Part shown: in pieces, positions 17,746-26,178 of the stretch | Layout of the letters: each line of letters opens with the position of its first letter | Position numbering within the stretch: the stretch's first letter is position 1 | Assembly (NCBI GenBank): GCA_944386225.1 | Contig: CALXAH010000010.1 | Coordinates: 19,115 to 83,114 of the forward strand | Source: an uncultured Gemmiger sp. | Lineage (GTDB): Bacteria; Bacillota; Clostridia; Oscillospirales; Ruminococcaceae | Reading direction: 5' to 3' | Length of the DNA: 64,000 nucleotides | Notes under the pieces: model-generated | Seen by the model: only the letters and a program-made list of their open reading frames with translations | Told to the model about the DNA's origin: nothing | The model's database searches: none | Made by a program: the position numbers and the translations under genes

Positions 17746-17819
17746 AATGTAATATTCTGGCGCTTTTGTCCGTATTGTGAAAAACAGAACAGCCCTTGCG
17801 GGCTAACGGAGGTACGGCG

Positions 17820-18941
17820 ATGCAGCCGAAGGAATTTATTCTCAGAAAAAAGGAACACAAACGATATCTGAATGCCCTGATGCGGATGCCCGGCACCCAG
17901 CTGCACAAACAGCTGGTGCTGACCCGCGCCATGACCGCGGTGATCTTTGTGGTGATCCTGGCGCTGGCCTTTCTGGTGCAGCTGCCCGGGGCTCTGCAGG
18001 ATCCGGGCCGCCTGCAGACGCTGGGCAGCACCACCCTGGTGGAGATCGTTCTGCTGGCGCTCCTGGCCTGGTTCATGCCGCCCTGGAGCCTGCGCCGACG
18101 CCAGATGCGGATGGAAACACTCAACGGCATCAAGGGCGACCGCTTCAAGGAGACCAGCCGCGTCTGGGTGGAGGACGGCTTCTACATCCGGCAGACCGGT
18201 CAGGCCGCCGCCAACCGGCTGCCGCTGGCCGGGCTGCAGTGGGCCCGGCTGGGGGAGGGCTGCGGCGTGGTGCTGCAGTTTGAAAACGGCATGTGCGACT
18301 ATGTGCCGGTGCAGGCTTTCCACGCCGGATGCCCCGCGCCCGCCTGGTGCCGCTGGCTTATGGAGCAGGCGGACGCCGCCCGGCAGCAGGATCTGGGCGA
18401 GCCCACCCCGCCCGCGGTGACCGACGGGGAAGGGCAGGTCTGCTTTACGCTGGACAGGGAAGAACTGGCCGCGCTGCTTGCCGAGATGAGCAGCCTGGTA
18501 ATGCGCACCGGCAGCTACTGGCGGTTCCTGGCGCCCCAGCTGGCGGCGCTGGTGCTGGTGCTGGCGATGCTGATCCCGCTGGCCTTTTCCGAGCCGCTGC
18601 TGGCGGCGGTGCTGGGGCTGATGCTGGCGCTGGTGGTGGTCATGCGGCTGCCCCCGGTGCAGCGGGCGCTGGTGCGCCGGCAGGCCAAGCGGCCGGAGCT
18701 GGCCCGGTTCCTGGGCCCCCAGAGCCTGACCCTCACCCCGCAGGGGGTGCTGGTGCGCCGGGCGGACGGGGACAGCCTGATCCGGTACGAGATGTTCCGC
18801 CGGGTGCTGGCGGGCAGGCAGGGGGTCTATCTGGTGATGCGCAGCGGGGTACAGGCCCATGTGATCCCCAACGCGGCCTTTGCGGACGAGGACGCCCGGC
18901 AGGCGTTTCTCCGTCAGGCGGAGGACATGATCCATTCCTGA
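17820..18941 (+). CDS. YcxB-like membrane protein with duplicated architecture
   Basis: A 373-residue protein with two similar halves: each has a paired hydrophobic segment (about residues 38-92 and 236-282) followed by a soluble part of the YcxB type (KETSRVWVEDGFYIRQTG... and FLGPQSLTLTPQGVLVRRADGD...). The ATG at 17820 is chosen because CGGAGG lies about eight bases upstream. Function is unknown for the family. It is followed after 21 bases by the nitroreductase. Confidence 0.7.
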   Translation: MQPKEFILRKKEHKRYLNALMRMPGTQLHKQLVLTRAMTAVIFVVILALAFLVQLPGALQDPGRLQTLGSTTLVEIVLLALLAWFMPPWSLRRRQMRMETLNGIKGDRFKETSRVWVEDGFYIRQTGQAAANRLPLAGLQWARLGEGCGVVLQFENGMCDYVPVQAFHAGCPAPAWCRWLMEQADAARQQDLGEPTPPAVTDGEGQVCFTLDREELAALLAEMSSLVMRTGSYWRFLAPQLAALVLVLAMLIPLAFSEPLLAAVLGLMLALVVVMRLPPVQRALVRRQAKRPELARFLGPQSLTLTPQGVLVRRADGDSLIRYEMFRRVLAGRQGVYLVMRSGVQAHVIPNAAFADEDARQAFLRQAEDMIHS

Positions 18942-18962
18942 ACCATAAAGGAGGCAGAAACC

Positions 18963-19469
18963 ATGAACGGAACCGAACTGATCCGGGCACGCCGCAGCGT
19001 GCGGCGTTTCAAGGCAGGGCAGCCGGTGCAGCCGGAACACCTGCATCTGATGCTGGAAGCGGCCATGATGGCCCCCAGCGCCTGCAACACCCGCCCCTGG
19101 GAGTTTGTGGTGGTGCGCAGCCGCCCGGTGCTGGATTCCATCATGGAACTGCATCCCTATACCAAAATGCTGGCCACCGCGGCGCTGGCGGTGGTGGTCT
19201 GCGGCCGGCCGGACCGGCAGCAGGGCCGCTGCGCCGAGTTCTGGCCCCAGGACTGCGGGGCCGCCATCGAAAACCTGCTGCTGCAGGCGGTGGAACTGGG
19301 CTACGGCGGCTGCTGGTGCGGCTGCTGGCCGGTGGAGGACCGGGCCCTGGCGCTGAAAGAGCGGCTGGGCACCCAGGGCATGCCGCTGGCGGTGGTGGCA
19401 CTGGGGGTGCCGGACGAGGCGCCCGCCGCCCGGGGCTTCTACGACCCGGCCCTGGTGCGGGAGATCTGA
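18963..19469 (+). CDS. Nitroreductase-family FMN protein
   Basis: A 168-residue small nitroreductase fold. Signature parts are the N-terminal IRARRSVRRFKAGQPV that grips FMN phosphate, MMAPSACNTRPWEFVVV, and the helix after DCGAAIENLLLQAVELGYGGCW. Such enzymes reduce nitro groups, quinones or flavins with NAD(P)H; here the substrate is unknown. AAAGGAGG precedes the ATG. Probably co-transcribed with the YcxB-like gene, ending at a strong bidirectional terminator. Confidence 0.85.
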   Translation: MNGTELIRARRSVRRFKAGQPVQPEHLHLMLEAAMMAPSACNTRPWEFVVVRSRPVLDSIMELHPYTKMLATAALAVVVCGRPDRQQGRCAEFWPQDCGAAIENLLLQAVELGYGGCWCGCWPVEDRALALKERLGTQGMPLAVVALGVPDEAPAARGFYDPALVREI

Positions 19470-19473
19470 CAGA

Positions 19474-19524
19474 AAAAACCGGCAGGGGGCGCGCTCCGTA
19501 TGGAACGCGCCCCCTGCCGGTTTG
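19474..19524. terminator. Bidirectional terminator between nitroreductase and DegV genes
   Basis: A 17-bp perfect stem (arms 19477-19493 and 19506-19522), with A-rich and T-rich flanks, lies between the two convergent genes and can serve both strands. Confidence 0.88.
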
Positions 19525-19551
19525 TATGTGTGCAGTGAAAATGGCGAAGGA

Positions 19552-20400
19552 TCAGCCCTCTTTGGCAAAGAAGGCGATGCCGCAGGCGCCGGGGCCCGCG
19601 TGGGTGCCCACCGCCACGCCGATATGGTACAGCGGGCAGGAGGGCAGTTTCAGGTTGGAGGTCAGGTACCGGTGCAGCGGCTCCGCCCCTTTGCGGCGGG
19701 CGGTGTAGCCCAGCACATAGGGCATGGAGCTGTCCAGCCCGCCCTGTTCGTCCATCAGCTTGAACAGGGCCACATAGGCGCCGGGCAGGCCGCGGGCCTT
19801 GCCGGCCAGCACCACCTTGCCCTCCACCACGCTTACCACCGGCTTGATGCCCAGCACCGCGCCGGCAAAGGCCGCGGCGGCGGGCAGACGGCCGCCCTTG
19901 CGGAAGTATTTCAGGTCGTCCACAATGGCCAGCAGACGCACCCGCTGCTTGGCCTTTTCCAGTTCCTCCACAATGTGGGGGGCGCTGTGGCCCTCATTCC
20001 GCAGCTTCAGCGCCAGCTCCACCAGCAGCCGCAGGCCCAGGGTGGCGTTGCGGCTGTCGATGAAGTGGACATCCTCATACTCCACCGTCTGGGCGGCGAT
20101 GCGGGCGCTCTGCAGCGTGCCGCTCAATTCGCCCGAGATCAGGATCACAATGGTGGTGTCCCCGGCGGCCATGGCCTCCTCAAAGTGGGGGATAAAGGCG
20201 TCCGGGCTGGGCTGGCTGGTGGTGGGCAGCTTGTCGCATACCGCCAGCTTGGCGTAAAACTCGTCGGGGGTCTGGTCGATGCCGTCCCGCAGTACGGTGC
20301 CGTCCTCAAAGGTCACGGTCAGGGGAACCACCTCCACCCCCAGGCGGGCGGCCTCGGCGGGCAGGATGTCGGCGGAAGAGTCGGTCAGGATGCGGATCAT
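19552..20400 (-). CDS. DegV-family fatty-acid-binding protein (FakB-like)
   Basis: A 282-residue DegV protein. Family features are the N-terminal TDSSADIL, TSQPSPDAF, ISGELSGTLQSARIAA and the C-terminal GTHAGPGACGIAFF. DegV proteins bind a fatty acid, and FakB members present it to the kinase FakA for phosphorylation and use in phospholipid synthesis. It lies 55 bases after the FabT-like MarR gene on the same strand, so both probably respond to fatty-acid status. No fakA is seen in the window. Confidence 0.9.
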   Translation of the reverse strand: MIRILTDSSADILPAEAARLGVEVVPLTVTFEDGTVLRDGIDQTPDEFYAKLAVCDKLPTTSQPSPDAFIPHFEEAMAAGDTTIVILISGELSGTLQSARIAAQTVEYEDVHFIDSRNATLGLRLLVELALKLRNEGHSAPHIVEELEKAKQRVRLLAIVDDLKYFRKGGRLPAAAAFAGAVLGIKPVVSVVEGKVVLAGKARGLPGAYVALFKLMDEQGGLDSSMPYVLGYTARRKGAEPLHRYLTSNLKLPSCPLYHIGVAVGTHAGPGACGIAFFAKEG

Positions 20401-20455
20401 AAAGCTCGTTCTCCTCTCAGATTTCTCTTGGTTCAGGCGGGCTCTCCGGCCCGGG

Positions 20456-20938
20456 TCAGGTCGTTTGTTCCGGGGTGTGCTGCCCGTTTTCTCCGGACAG
20501 CTCGGTAAAGAAGCCGTGCAGCCGGGCCAGCGCCTGGCACAGCGCGTCCAGTTCCGGGCCGGTCAGCCGGGTGCTTACCTGATGCACCAGTTCTTCGTGG
20601 AACCGGGCATGAGCCTCCAGTGCCCGCAGCGCGGGCTCGGTCAGCTGTACCACCACCCGGCGCTTGTCCGGCAGCGGGCGCAGCCGCACCAGGTATCCCT
20701 TGCGCTCCAGCGTCTTGACCGCGATGGTCAGGGTGCTGGCGGTAACCCCCAGCCCGGCGGCCAGCTGCCGCATGGTCACGTCGGCTTCGCCCTGCTGGCG
20801 CACCGCTTCCAGCACGTGCATCTCGCTCACGCTCAGCCGCTTGCCCTCCAGGCAGCGCAGGTTTTCCTCCTCCAGGCGCAGCACGTCGTTGAATACATTC
20901 ACCAGAAAGGCGTTGATCTGTTCCTCCTGCCGGGTCAT
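20456..20938 (-). CDS. MarR-family regulator, FabT-like
   Basis: A 160-residue winged-helix regulator. The N-terminal helix INAFLVNVFNDVLRLEEENL followed by LSVSEMHVLEAV, the recognition segment TASTLTIAVKTLERKGYLVR and the wing PDKRRVVVQLTEPA closely follow FabT, the repressor of fatty-acid synthesis in streptococci. The ATG at 20938 follows GGAGGGAG, whereas the longer in-frame start would overlap the operator. Two TTTGA-N3-TCAAA palindromes lie upstream, consistent with autoregulation. The downstream DegV gene makes a fatty-acid uptake role likely. Confidence 0.85.
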   Translation of the reverse strand: MTRQEEQINAFLVNVFNDVLRLEEENLRCLEGKRLSVSEMHVLEAVRQQGEADVTMRQLAAGLGVTASTLTIAVKTLERKGYLVRLRPLPDKRRVVVQLTEPALRALEAHARFHEELVHQVSTRLTGPELDALCQALARLHGFFTELSGENGQHTPEQTT

Positions 20939-20957
20939 GGCAGTCTCCCTCCAATCT

Positions 20958-20972
20958 GTTTGAAGTTCAAAC
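20958..20972. promoter_or_regulatory. Palindromic operator 1 for the FabT-like MarR
   Basis: GTTTGAA-G-TTCAAAC is a perfect 15-base palindrome containing TTTGA-N3-TCAAA, 20 bases before the MarR start codon. The half-sites and spacing resemble the published FabT operator TTTGATTATCAAA. Confidence 0.7.
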
Positions 20973-21014
20973 AATTCCGATTGTAGCGGCTGTCAGGGCA
21001 AAAGTCAAGGCAAT

Positions 21015-21027
21015 TTTGATATTCAAA
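21015..21027. promoter_or_regulatory. Palindromic operator 2 for the FabT-like MarR
   Basis: TTTGA-TAT-TCAAA, the same half-sites and 3-base spacer as operator 1, lies 57 bases further upstream between the MarR gene and the divergent DUF3810 gene. It could repress either direction. Confidence 0.65.
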
Positions 21028-21123
21028 CTATTATTCGCGCATTTTTCACATTCCCGCCGCTTGCGCCCGGGTGCCGGGCGCGTCTATACTGGAAGAAACG
21101 GACGAAAAAGGGGAGAAAATCGG

Positions 21124-22224
21124 ATGAACCGATACAAACGGGTTCTGGGCCGTCTGGCCGGGCCGCTGGCCGTGCTGGCAGCAGGGGCGGCGGCGCTGGC
21201 GCTCTTTTGGGGCTTCAGCGGCCATCGGGCGGTGATGAACGCCCTGGTGCAGAAGATAAGCCGCCCGGTGCGCGGCGCGGTAAGCGCCGTGCTGGATCCG
21301 CTGCCCTTCAGCGGCGCGGAACTGCTGATCACCCTGGCGGTGCTGGCCGGGCTGTGGATGCTGGCGGGGGCGGTGCGCCGCGCCGTGCGCCGTCAGTGGC
21401 TGGCGGCGGGGCGCCGGCTGGCGATCCTGGCGGCCGCCGGGGTATGGATCTGGGTGGGGGTCTGCCTGTTCTGGGGGGCGGAGTATTACGCCGACACCTT
21501 TGCCGAAACCGAGGGCATCCAGGTGAAGCCGGTTTCGGTGGAGCAGCTGGCGGCCACCGCCGAATGGTTTGCCCAGCAGGTAAACGCCACCGCCTCCGGG
21601 GTGCCCCGGGATGAAAGCGGGGACTTTTCGGTAAGTGTGGAGGAGATCTTTGACCGCTGCGAAGGGCTGTACGACGGGGTCAGCCAGCGGTATCCCAGCC
21701 TGGCCGGGCCCCAGCGCAGCCCCAAACCGGCGGTGTATTCCTATATTATGAGCCTGACCGGATTTACCGGGTATATCTTCCCCTTTACCGGCGAGTCCAC
21801 CCTGAACGTGCACTGCCCGGCTGTGTTCCTGCCGGTGACGGTGGCCCACGAGTTTGCCCACCAGCGGGGGGTGGCCCCGGAACAGGAGGCCAACTACGTG
21901 GCGGTGGCCGCCTGTGCCGACAGCGGCGACCCGGTATATGAATATTCCGGCTGGCTGTTCGGATTCCAGCACCTGTCCAACGCGCTCTGGTCTGCCGATC
22001 CGGAGCGCTGGGCCCAGGTGTACGGAACCCTGTGCCCCCAGGCGCTGCAGGATCTGGCGGTGAACAACGACTACTGGGCCTCCATGGAGGGCCCGGTGCA
22101 GGCGGTGGCGGAAAGCACCTATACCGGCTTTCTGCAAAGCTACGGTCAGGAGATGGGCATGCGCAGCTACGGCGCCTGTGTGGATCTGCTGGTGGCCCGG
22201 TGGTGCCCTGCCAGCGCCCGGTAA
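21124..22224 (+). CDS. DUF3810 membrane protein with HEFAH metallopeptidase-like motif
   Basis: A 366-residue protein with three hydrophobic segments in the first 130 residues, then an extracytoplasmic domain of the DUF3810 family. It contains VTVAHEFAHQRGVAPEQEANY, where HEFAH plus a downstream Glu resembles a gluzincin zinc site (HExxH...E). The ATG at 21124 follows GGGGAGA; an earlier start at 21016 has no ribosome site. Function is unproven; a membrane-bound zinc protease is the obvious guess. The MarR operator 2 lies about 100 bases upstream. Confidence 0.78.
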   Translation: MNRYKRVLGRLAGPLAVLAAGAAALALFWGFSGHRAVMNALVQKISRPVRGAVSAVLDPLPFSGAELLITLAVLAGLWMLAGAVRRAVRRQWLAAGRRLAILAAAGVWIWVGVCLFWGAEYYADTFAETEGIQVKPVSVEQLAATAEWFAQQVNATASGVPRDESGDFSVSVEEIFDRCEGLYDGVSQRYPSLAGPQRSPKPAVYSYIMSLTGFTGYIFPFTGESTLNVHCPAVFLPVTVAHEFAHQRGVAPEQEANYVAVAACADSGDPVYEYSGWLFGFQHLSNALWSADPERWAQVYGTLCPQALQDLAVNNDYWASMEGPVQAVAESTYTGFLQSYGQEMGMRSYGACVDLLVARWCPASAR

Positions 22225-22247
22225 AAGGTGAAATATGTGGAAACTCC

Positions 22248-22275
22248 TTGTTTTTTATCAGGGGTATGATATAGT
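22248..22275 (+). promoter_or_regulatory. Extended -10 promoter of the lysozyme gene
   Basis: TTGTTT at 22248-22253 and TATAGT at 22270-22275, spacer 16, with TG one base before the -10 box. It lies about 50 bases before the ATG. Confidence 0.65.
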
Positions 22276-22322
22276 ATAGTTATCTGTGAGATTTTACGCG
22301 TTTTACATAAGGAGCACCCACT

Positions 22323-24359
22323 ATGCGACATGATTTTTCCCGATACTTTTCCGGCAGCCGGCTGGCCCGTCTGCCCCTGTACAAGGCGGCGATGGCCGTT
22401 TGCTGCGCAGGGCTTCTGGTGGTGAGTACCGGCACCGGCATCGCCTACGCGGCAGCCACGGCCCTTTCACCGGAACCGGTGGTCGTGCCGGTGGCCACCC
22501 CGTCGCCCACGGCCACGGCGGAGCCCACCGCCGATCCGTCTCCCACCCCCAGCCCGGATGTGCCGCTGACCCTGGTGGCCACCGTGGTACAGCAGGATCT
22601 GGGCCTGGAGGTGCTGATGCCCGCCCCCCAGACCGACGGGGAGGAACAGGACCCGGCTGCCAGCCCCGAAACGGAAGCCGACAAGGGCGACAAGGAAGAT
22701 ATGGTACCCGCCCTGGGCGTTGAGTTTGTGGCGGTAGTGGCCGATGAGGACGGAAAAGAGACCGAGTATCCGGTTGACCCGGACACCGCTACCGTGCTGA
22801 TCGAGGAACTGGATCCGGGCGACTACACCGTATCCCTGGCCCCTGCCGAGGGCTACCAGGTGCCCGAAGCCCAGACCGTGACGGTGGAAAAGAAAAAGGT
22901 CTACAAGGTAGATATTGAGAAGGTTGAGGAAGAGATCGTCCAGGCGGATGAGATCAACGAGGCGGAGGAAGACAACAGCTATGGCAGCAGCGGCAGCGCC
23001 GGCGCCGGCGGCGGTACGCTGACCGATACGGTTTCCTATGCCGAACCCTCTTCCACCACGGTGCCGGTGATGGCCCAGGCCTATGCCAAGAACGGCAACG
23101 TGAACAGCGAAGGCTATGTGTACTACAGCGACGGCTCCGTCAGTCCCTACAAGGCGGTGCTGGACAGCAGCAATACATACATCGTAAGCCTGAGCCTGGA
23201 TAAGAATAAGGTTGCAGCGGCTTCCAGCCAGGCCGCGGGCGTGTCCGCCCAGGCGCTGGGCCACTGGTACGCGCCGCTGAGCGGCATCCTGCGGGAGGAC
23301 GATTCCTCTGTGGTGGTGGAGCCCACGCCCGATGGAAGCACCGCACCGGAAGCCACTGTGAGCCCGGATCCCACCGTCACTCCGACGGCGGAGCCGACCG
23401 CAGAGCCGACCGCTGAACCTACGGCCACCCCGACCCCGGCGCCCACGGCGACCCCGGAGGTGACCCCCACCCCGACCGCAACCCCGACCCCCACCCCGAC
23501 CCCCACCCCGGCGCCTACCCCGACCCCGGTTCTGGACGAGAGCATCGTGGTATTTGACACCGCCAGCAATACGCTGGTTCCCAACAGCAACTTCAAGCTG
23601 ACCGCCAGCCAGGTGCAGGTGGGCACCACCACCCAGTATACCGGCTGGCAGACCATCGGCGGCAAGCAGTACTACTACGATCCCGCCACCCATCAGCCGG
23701 TGACCGGCGTACAGGTGATTGCGGGCGAGATGTACACCTTTGGCGCGGACGGCGCCATGGGCGTCAACCGCAAGGGCATCGACGTGTCCAAGTACCAGGG
23801 CGTGATTGACTGGAACAAGGTCAAGGCGGACGGTGTGGAATTTGCCATCATCCGCGTGGGTTACCGCGGCTACGGCACCGGCGCCCTGGTAGAGGACAGC
23901 CAGTTCAAGAACAACATCAAGGGCGCTACCGCCGCCGGCATCAAGGTGGGCCTGTACTTCTACAGCCAGGCTATCAACGAGCAGGAAGCGGTGGACGAGG
24001 CTGCCATGGTGCTGGCTTTGTGCAAGGGCTATCCCATCACCTACCCCATCTTCTTTGATACCGAGAAGGTGGCGGGCGCCACCGGCCGCGCCGACAACAT
24101 CAGCGCCGCCCAGCGCACCGCCAACGCAGTGGCCTTCTGCAACGCCATCCAGAGCGCGGGTTACTCCGCGGGCGTGTACTCCTACCGCGACTGGTTCTAC
24201 TACTACCTGAACTTTGCCAACATCCAGAAGTACAAGATCTGGATCGCCCAGTACCGCACCACCCTGGACTTCAAGTACCGCTACGATATCTGGCAGTACT
24301 CCTCCAGCGGCACGGTCAACGGCATCAACGGCCGCGTGGATATGAACATCGGCTACTGA
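22323..24359 (+). CDS. Secreted GH25 lysozyme with Pro/Thr-rich linker
   Basis: A 678-residue exported protein. An N-terminal hydrophobic signal (about residues 22-42) is followed by a PT-rich segment, a Cna-B/transthyretin-like stretch (EYPVDPDTATVLIEELDPGDYTVSLAPAEGY), a long PT repeat (about residues 355-402), one cell-wall-binding-type repeat (GWQTIGGKQYYYDPATHQPVTG) and the GH25 muramidase domain (about 483-678). The catalytic acids are in KGIDVSKYQG and IFFDTE. It should cleave peptidoglycan at MurNAc-GlcNAc bonds, in wall turnover or against competitors. No sortase motif is seen. Confidence 0.92.
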   Translation: MRHDFSRYFSGSRLARLPLYKAAMAVCCAGLLVVSTGTGIAYAAATALSPEPVVVPVATPSPTATAEPTADPSPTPSPDVPLTLVATVVQQDLGLEVLMPAPQTDGEEQDPAASPETEADKGDKEDMVPALGVEFVAVVADEDGKETEYPVDPDTATVLIEELDPGDYTVSLAPAEGYQVPEAQTVTVEKKKVYKVDIEKVEEEIVQADEINEAEEDNSYGSSGSAGAGGGTLTDTVSYAEPSSTTVPVMAQAYAKNGNVNSEGYVYYSDGSVSPYKAVLDSSNTYIVSLSLDKNKVAAASSQAAGVSAQALGHWYAPLSGILREDDSSVVVEPTPDGSTAPEATVSPDPTVTPTAEPTAEPTAEPTATPTPAPTATPEVTPTPTATPTPTPTPTPAPTPTPVLDESIVVFDTASNTLVPNSNFKLTASQVQVGTTTQYTGWQTIGGKQYYYDPATHQPVTGVQVIAGEMYTFGADGAMGVNRKGIDVSKYQGVIDWNKVKADGVEFAIIRVGYRGYGTGALVEDSQFKNNIKGATAAGIKVGLYFYSQAINEQEAVDEAAMVLALCKGYPITYPIFFDTEKVAGATGRADNISAAQRTANAVAFCNAIQSAGYSAGVYSYRDWFYYYLNFANIQKYKIWIAQYRTTLDFKYRYDIWQYSSSGTVNGINGRVDMNIGY

Positions 24360-24375
24360 TTTTCCGGCACACACA

Positions 24376-24427
24376 AACAAACGGCGGGCCCGTTCTCGGC
24401 TAGAGAACGGGCCCGCCGTTTTTGTTT
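24376..24427. terminator. Bidirectional terminator after the lysozyme gene
   Basis: An 18-bp perfect stem (24380-24397 with 24403-24420, loop GGCTA) with T-run on the plus side and A-rich flank on the other. It serves the lysozyme gene and the convergent serine dehydratase operon. Confidence 0.9.
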
Positions 24428-24430
24428 TAT

Positions 24431-25315
24431 TCAGTTCTGTTTGCCGAACAGCCGTTCCCGGATGCGCTGGCCGGTGGGGGTGGCCGCCAGGCCGCCCTGA
24501 GCGGTCTCCCGCAAGGCGCAGGGCAGGCTTTCGCCCACCTCCCGCATGGCGCCGACCACCTCATCCACCGGGATCACGCTCACGATCCCGGCCAGGGCCA
24601 TGTCCGCGGCGGTCAAGGCGTTGGTCACGCCGCCCGCGTTCCGCTTGATGCAGGGCACCTCCACCAGACCCGCCACCGGGTCACACACCAGCCCCAGCTG
24701 GTTCTTGATGGCAATGGCCGCCGCCTGCTCCGCCATGGCCGGGCTGCCGCCCCGCATCTGCACCAGCGCCGCCGCCGCCATGGCGCTGGCGCTGCCGCAC
24801 TCGGCCTGGCAGCCGCCCTCCGCGCCCGCAATGCTGGCCTGGTTCGCAATCACCATGCCGATGGCCCCGGCACAGAACAGCCCGTCCACCGCCGCGTCCT
24901 CGTCGGCCAGACCCTGCTCCAGCAGAGCCAGCACCGCGCCGGGCAGAATGCCGCAGCTGCCCGCCGTGGGGGCCGCCACGATCCGGCCCATGGCCGCGTT
25001 GTATTCCGCCACCGCCAGGGCAATGGCGATCGCCCGTGCGCCCACCGGGCCGCAGAGTGCCCCACCCCGGGCCAGGTACTCCCGCATCTTCCAGGCGTCG
25101 CCGCCGGTCAGCCCGCTGGTGGAGCGCAGGTCTTTGGCCGCCCCGTCCCGGGCAGCCGCCTGCATGACCTCCAGATTGCGGCGCATCCGGCGCACCAGGA
25201 TGTCCGGGGCGGTCTCGGTCTGGGCCGCCTGATCGGCCAGGGCCAGTTGCCCGATGGTCATGCCTTTGGCGGCAGCCTGTACCGCCAGTTCGTGAATGGA
25301 CGTATAATCCAGCAT
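24431..25315 (-). CDS. sdaAA: L-serine dehydratase alpha subunit (Fe-S)
   Basis: A 294-residue alpha subunit of the oxygen-sensitive [4Fe-4S] L-serine dehydratase (serine to pyruvate + ammonia). Conserved parts are RIVAAPTAGSCGILPGAV, GAEGGCQAECGSASAMAAAA and GLVCDPVAGLVEVPCIKRNA; the cysteines within these supply the cluster ligands. It lies 13 bases downstream of sdaAB with a GGAGG site between. Pyruvate made from serine can feed fermentation, and ammonia nitrogen supply. Confidence 0.95.
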   Translation of the reverse strand: MLDYTSIHELAVQAAAKGMTIGQLALADQAAQTETAPDILVRRMRRNLEVMQAAARDGAAKDLRSTSGLTGGDAWKMREYLARGGALCGPVGARAIAIALAVAEYNAAMGRIVAAPTAGSCGILPGAVLALLEQGLADEDAAVDGLFCAGAIGMVIANQASIAGAEGGCQAECGSASAMAAAALVQMRGGSPAMAEQAAAIAIKNQLGLVCDPVAGLVEVPCIKRNAGGVTNALTAADMALAGIVSVIPVDEVVGAMREVGESLPCALRETAQGGLAATPTGQRIRERLFGKQN

Positions 25316-25328
25316 CCCGTGCCCCTCC

Positions 25329-25997
25329 TCAGTTTGTGTTGTTGGCGGGGATGGGCACGATCCGCAGAATGCCCGGCACAGCCCGCAGCTCGTCCAGCAG
25401 CGCCGGCGCCACCGCCCCGTCGGTCTCGATGGTCATTACCGCTTCCGCCCCCTTGTGGGGACGGCTCAGGCGGAAGTTGCCGATGTTCACGCCGGAATCC
25501 GCCACCCGGCCGGTCACCGCCGCGATCATGCCCGGTACATCCCGGTGCAGCACGATCAGGGTATCCCGCTGGCCGGTGACGCAGGTTTCCATCTCGTTGA
25601 TGCGGCTGATCAGGATATTGCCGCCGCCCACCGAAGCCCCCTGCACCTGGCAGGACGCGCCGCTTTTGCCCCACAGTTCCAGAATGGCGGTGTTGGGATG
25701 GGCGCCCGCCAGGCTGCGGGTCTCAAAGGAAAAATCCAGCCCCGCCTGCCGGGCCAGGGTCAGGCTGTCCCGGATGCGGGCGTCGTCCGGTGCAAAGCCC
25801 AGAATGCCCGCCACCAGCGCCTTGTCGGTGCCGTGGCCCCGGTAGGTCTGGGCAAAGCTGCCGCACAGGCCGATCCGGGCGGTGCGCACCGGCTCACCCA
25901 GGATCTCGGTGGCCACCCGGCCGATCCGCACCGCCCCCGCGGTATGGCTGCTGGAAGGGCCGATCATCACCGGCCCGATGATATCAAAAATGTCCAT
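25329..25997 (-). CDS. sdaAB: L-serine dehydratase beta subunit with ACT domain
   Basis: A 222-residue beta subunit. The N-terminus MDIFDIIGPVMIGPSSSHTAGAVR is diagnostic (serine-binding SSSHTAG), and residues about 148-222 form an ACT domain (TLIVLHRDVPGMIAAVTGRVADSGVNIGNFRLSR) that usually binds an amino acid. The ATG at 25997 was chosen for homology and the AAAGGGG site upstream; a much longer in-frame extension exists but has no ribosome site. Its promoter contains an inverted repeat that could sense nutrients. Confidence 0.95.
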   Translation of the reverse strand: MDIFDIIGPVMIGPSSSHTAGAVRIGRVATEILGEPVRTARIGLCGSFAQTYRGHGTDKALVAGILGFAPDDARIRDSLTLARQAGLDFSFETRSLAGAHPNTAILELWGKSGASCQVQGASVGGGNILISRINEMETCVTGQRDTLIVLHRDVPGMIAAVTGRVADSGVNIGNFRLSRPHKGAEAVMTIETDGAVAPALLDELRAVPGILRIVPIPANNTN

Positions 25998-26035
25998 GAA
26001 ATGCCCCTTTGCCGCAGACTTGTCCGTATTATTGC

Positions 26036-26112
26036 GTACACAGGCGGAACAAAATGCCCTGCCTTTTCGCCCGGACAGGTTTTTCCTGCTATATTGTACC
26101 CCGCCTGCGTAC
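26036..26112. promoter_or_regulatory. Separated inverted repeat in the sdaAB promoter/leader
   Basis: GTACACAGGCGG (26036-26047) and CCGCCTGCGTAC (26101-26112) are inverted copies with one mismatch, 53 bases apart. One copy lies in the -35/-10 spacer, the other about 40 bases into the leader, suggesting a looping operator or an mRNA structure. Confidence 0.45.
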
Positions 26113-26121
26113 AAAAGTAAA
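26093..26121 (-). promoter_or_regulatory. Putative promoter of sdaAB-sdaAA
   Basis: On the minus strand TTTACT (26121-26116) and TACAAT (26098-26093) are 17 bases apart, about 95 bases before the sdaAB start. Confidence 0.5.
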
Positions 26122-26146
26122 TGCCGGGCCCTGTTTTTGCAAAAGG

Positions 26147-26178
26147 AAACCGGGCCCGCGCAGCAGGCCCGGTTTTTC
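26147..26178. terminator. Terminator next to the small acetyltransferase gene
   Basis: AAACCGGGCC and GGCCCGGTTT pair perfectly around a 9-base loop, with T-rich tracts on both sides, directly after the stop of the minus-strand gene that ends at 26179. Confidence 0.75.

Noticed and set aside
23389-23530. Short repeats rich in CCGAC and CCCC that could suggest a repeat array
   Set aside because: They encode the Pro/Thr linker of the GH25 lysozyme in frame; there are no spacers of constant length as in CRISPR.
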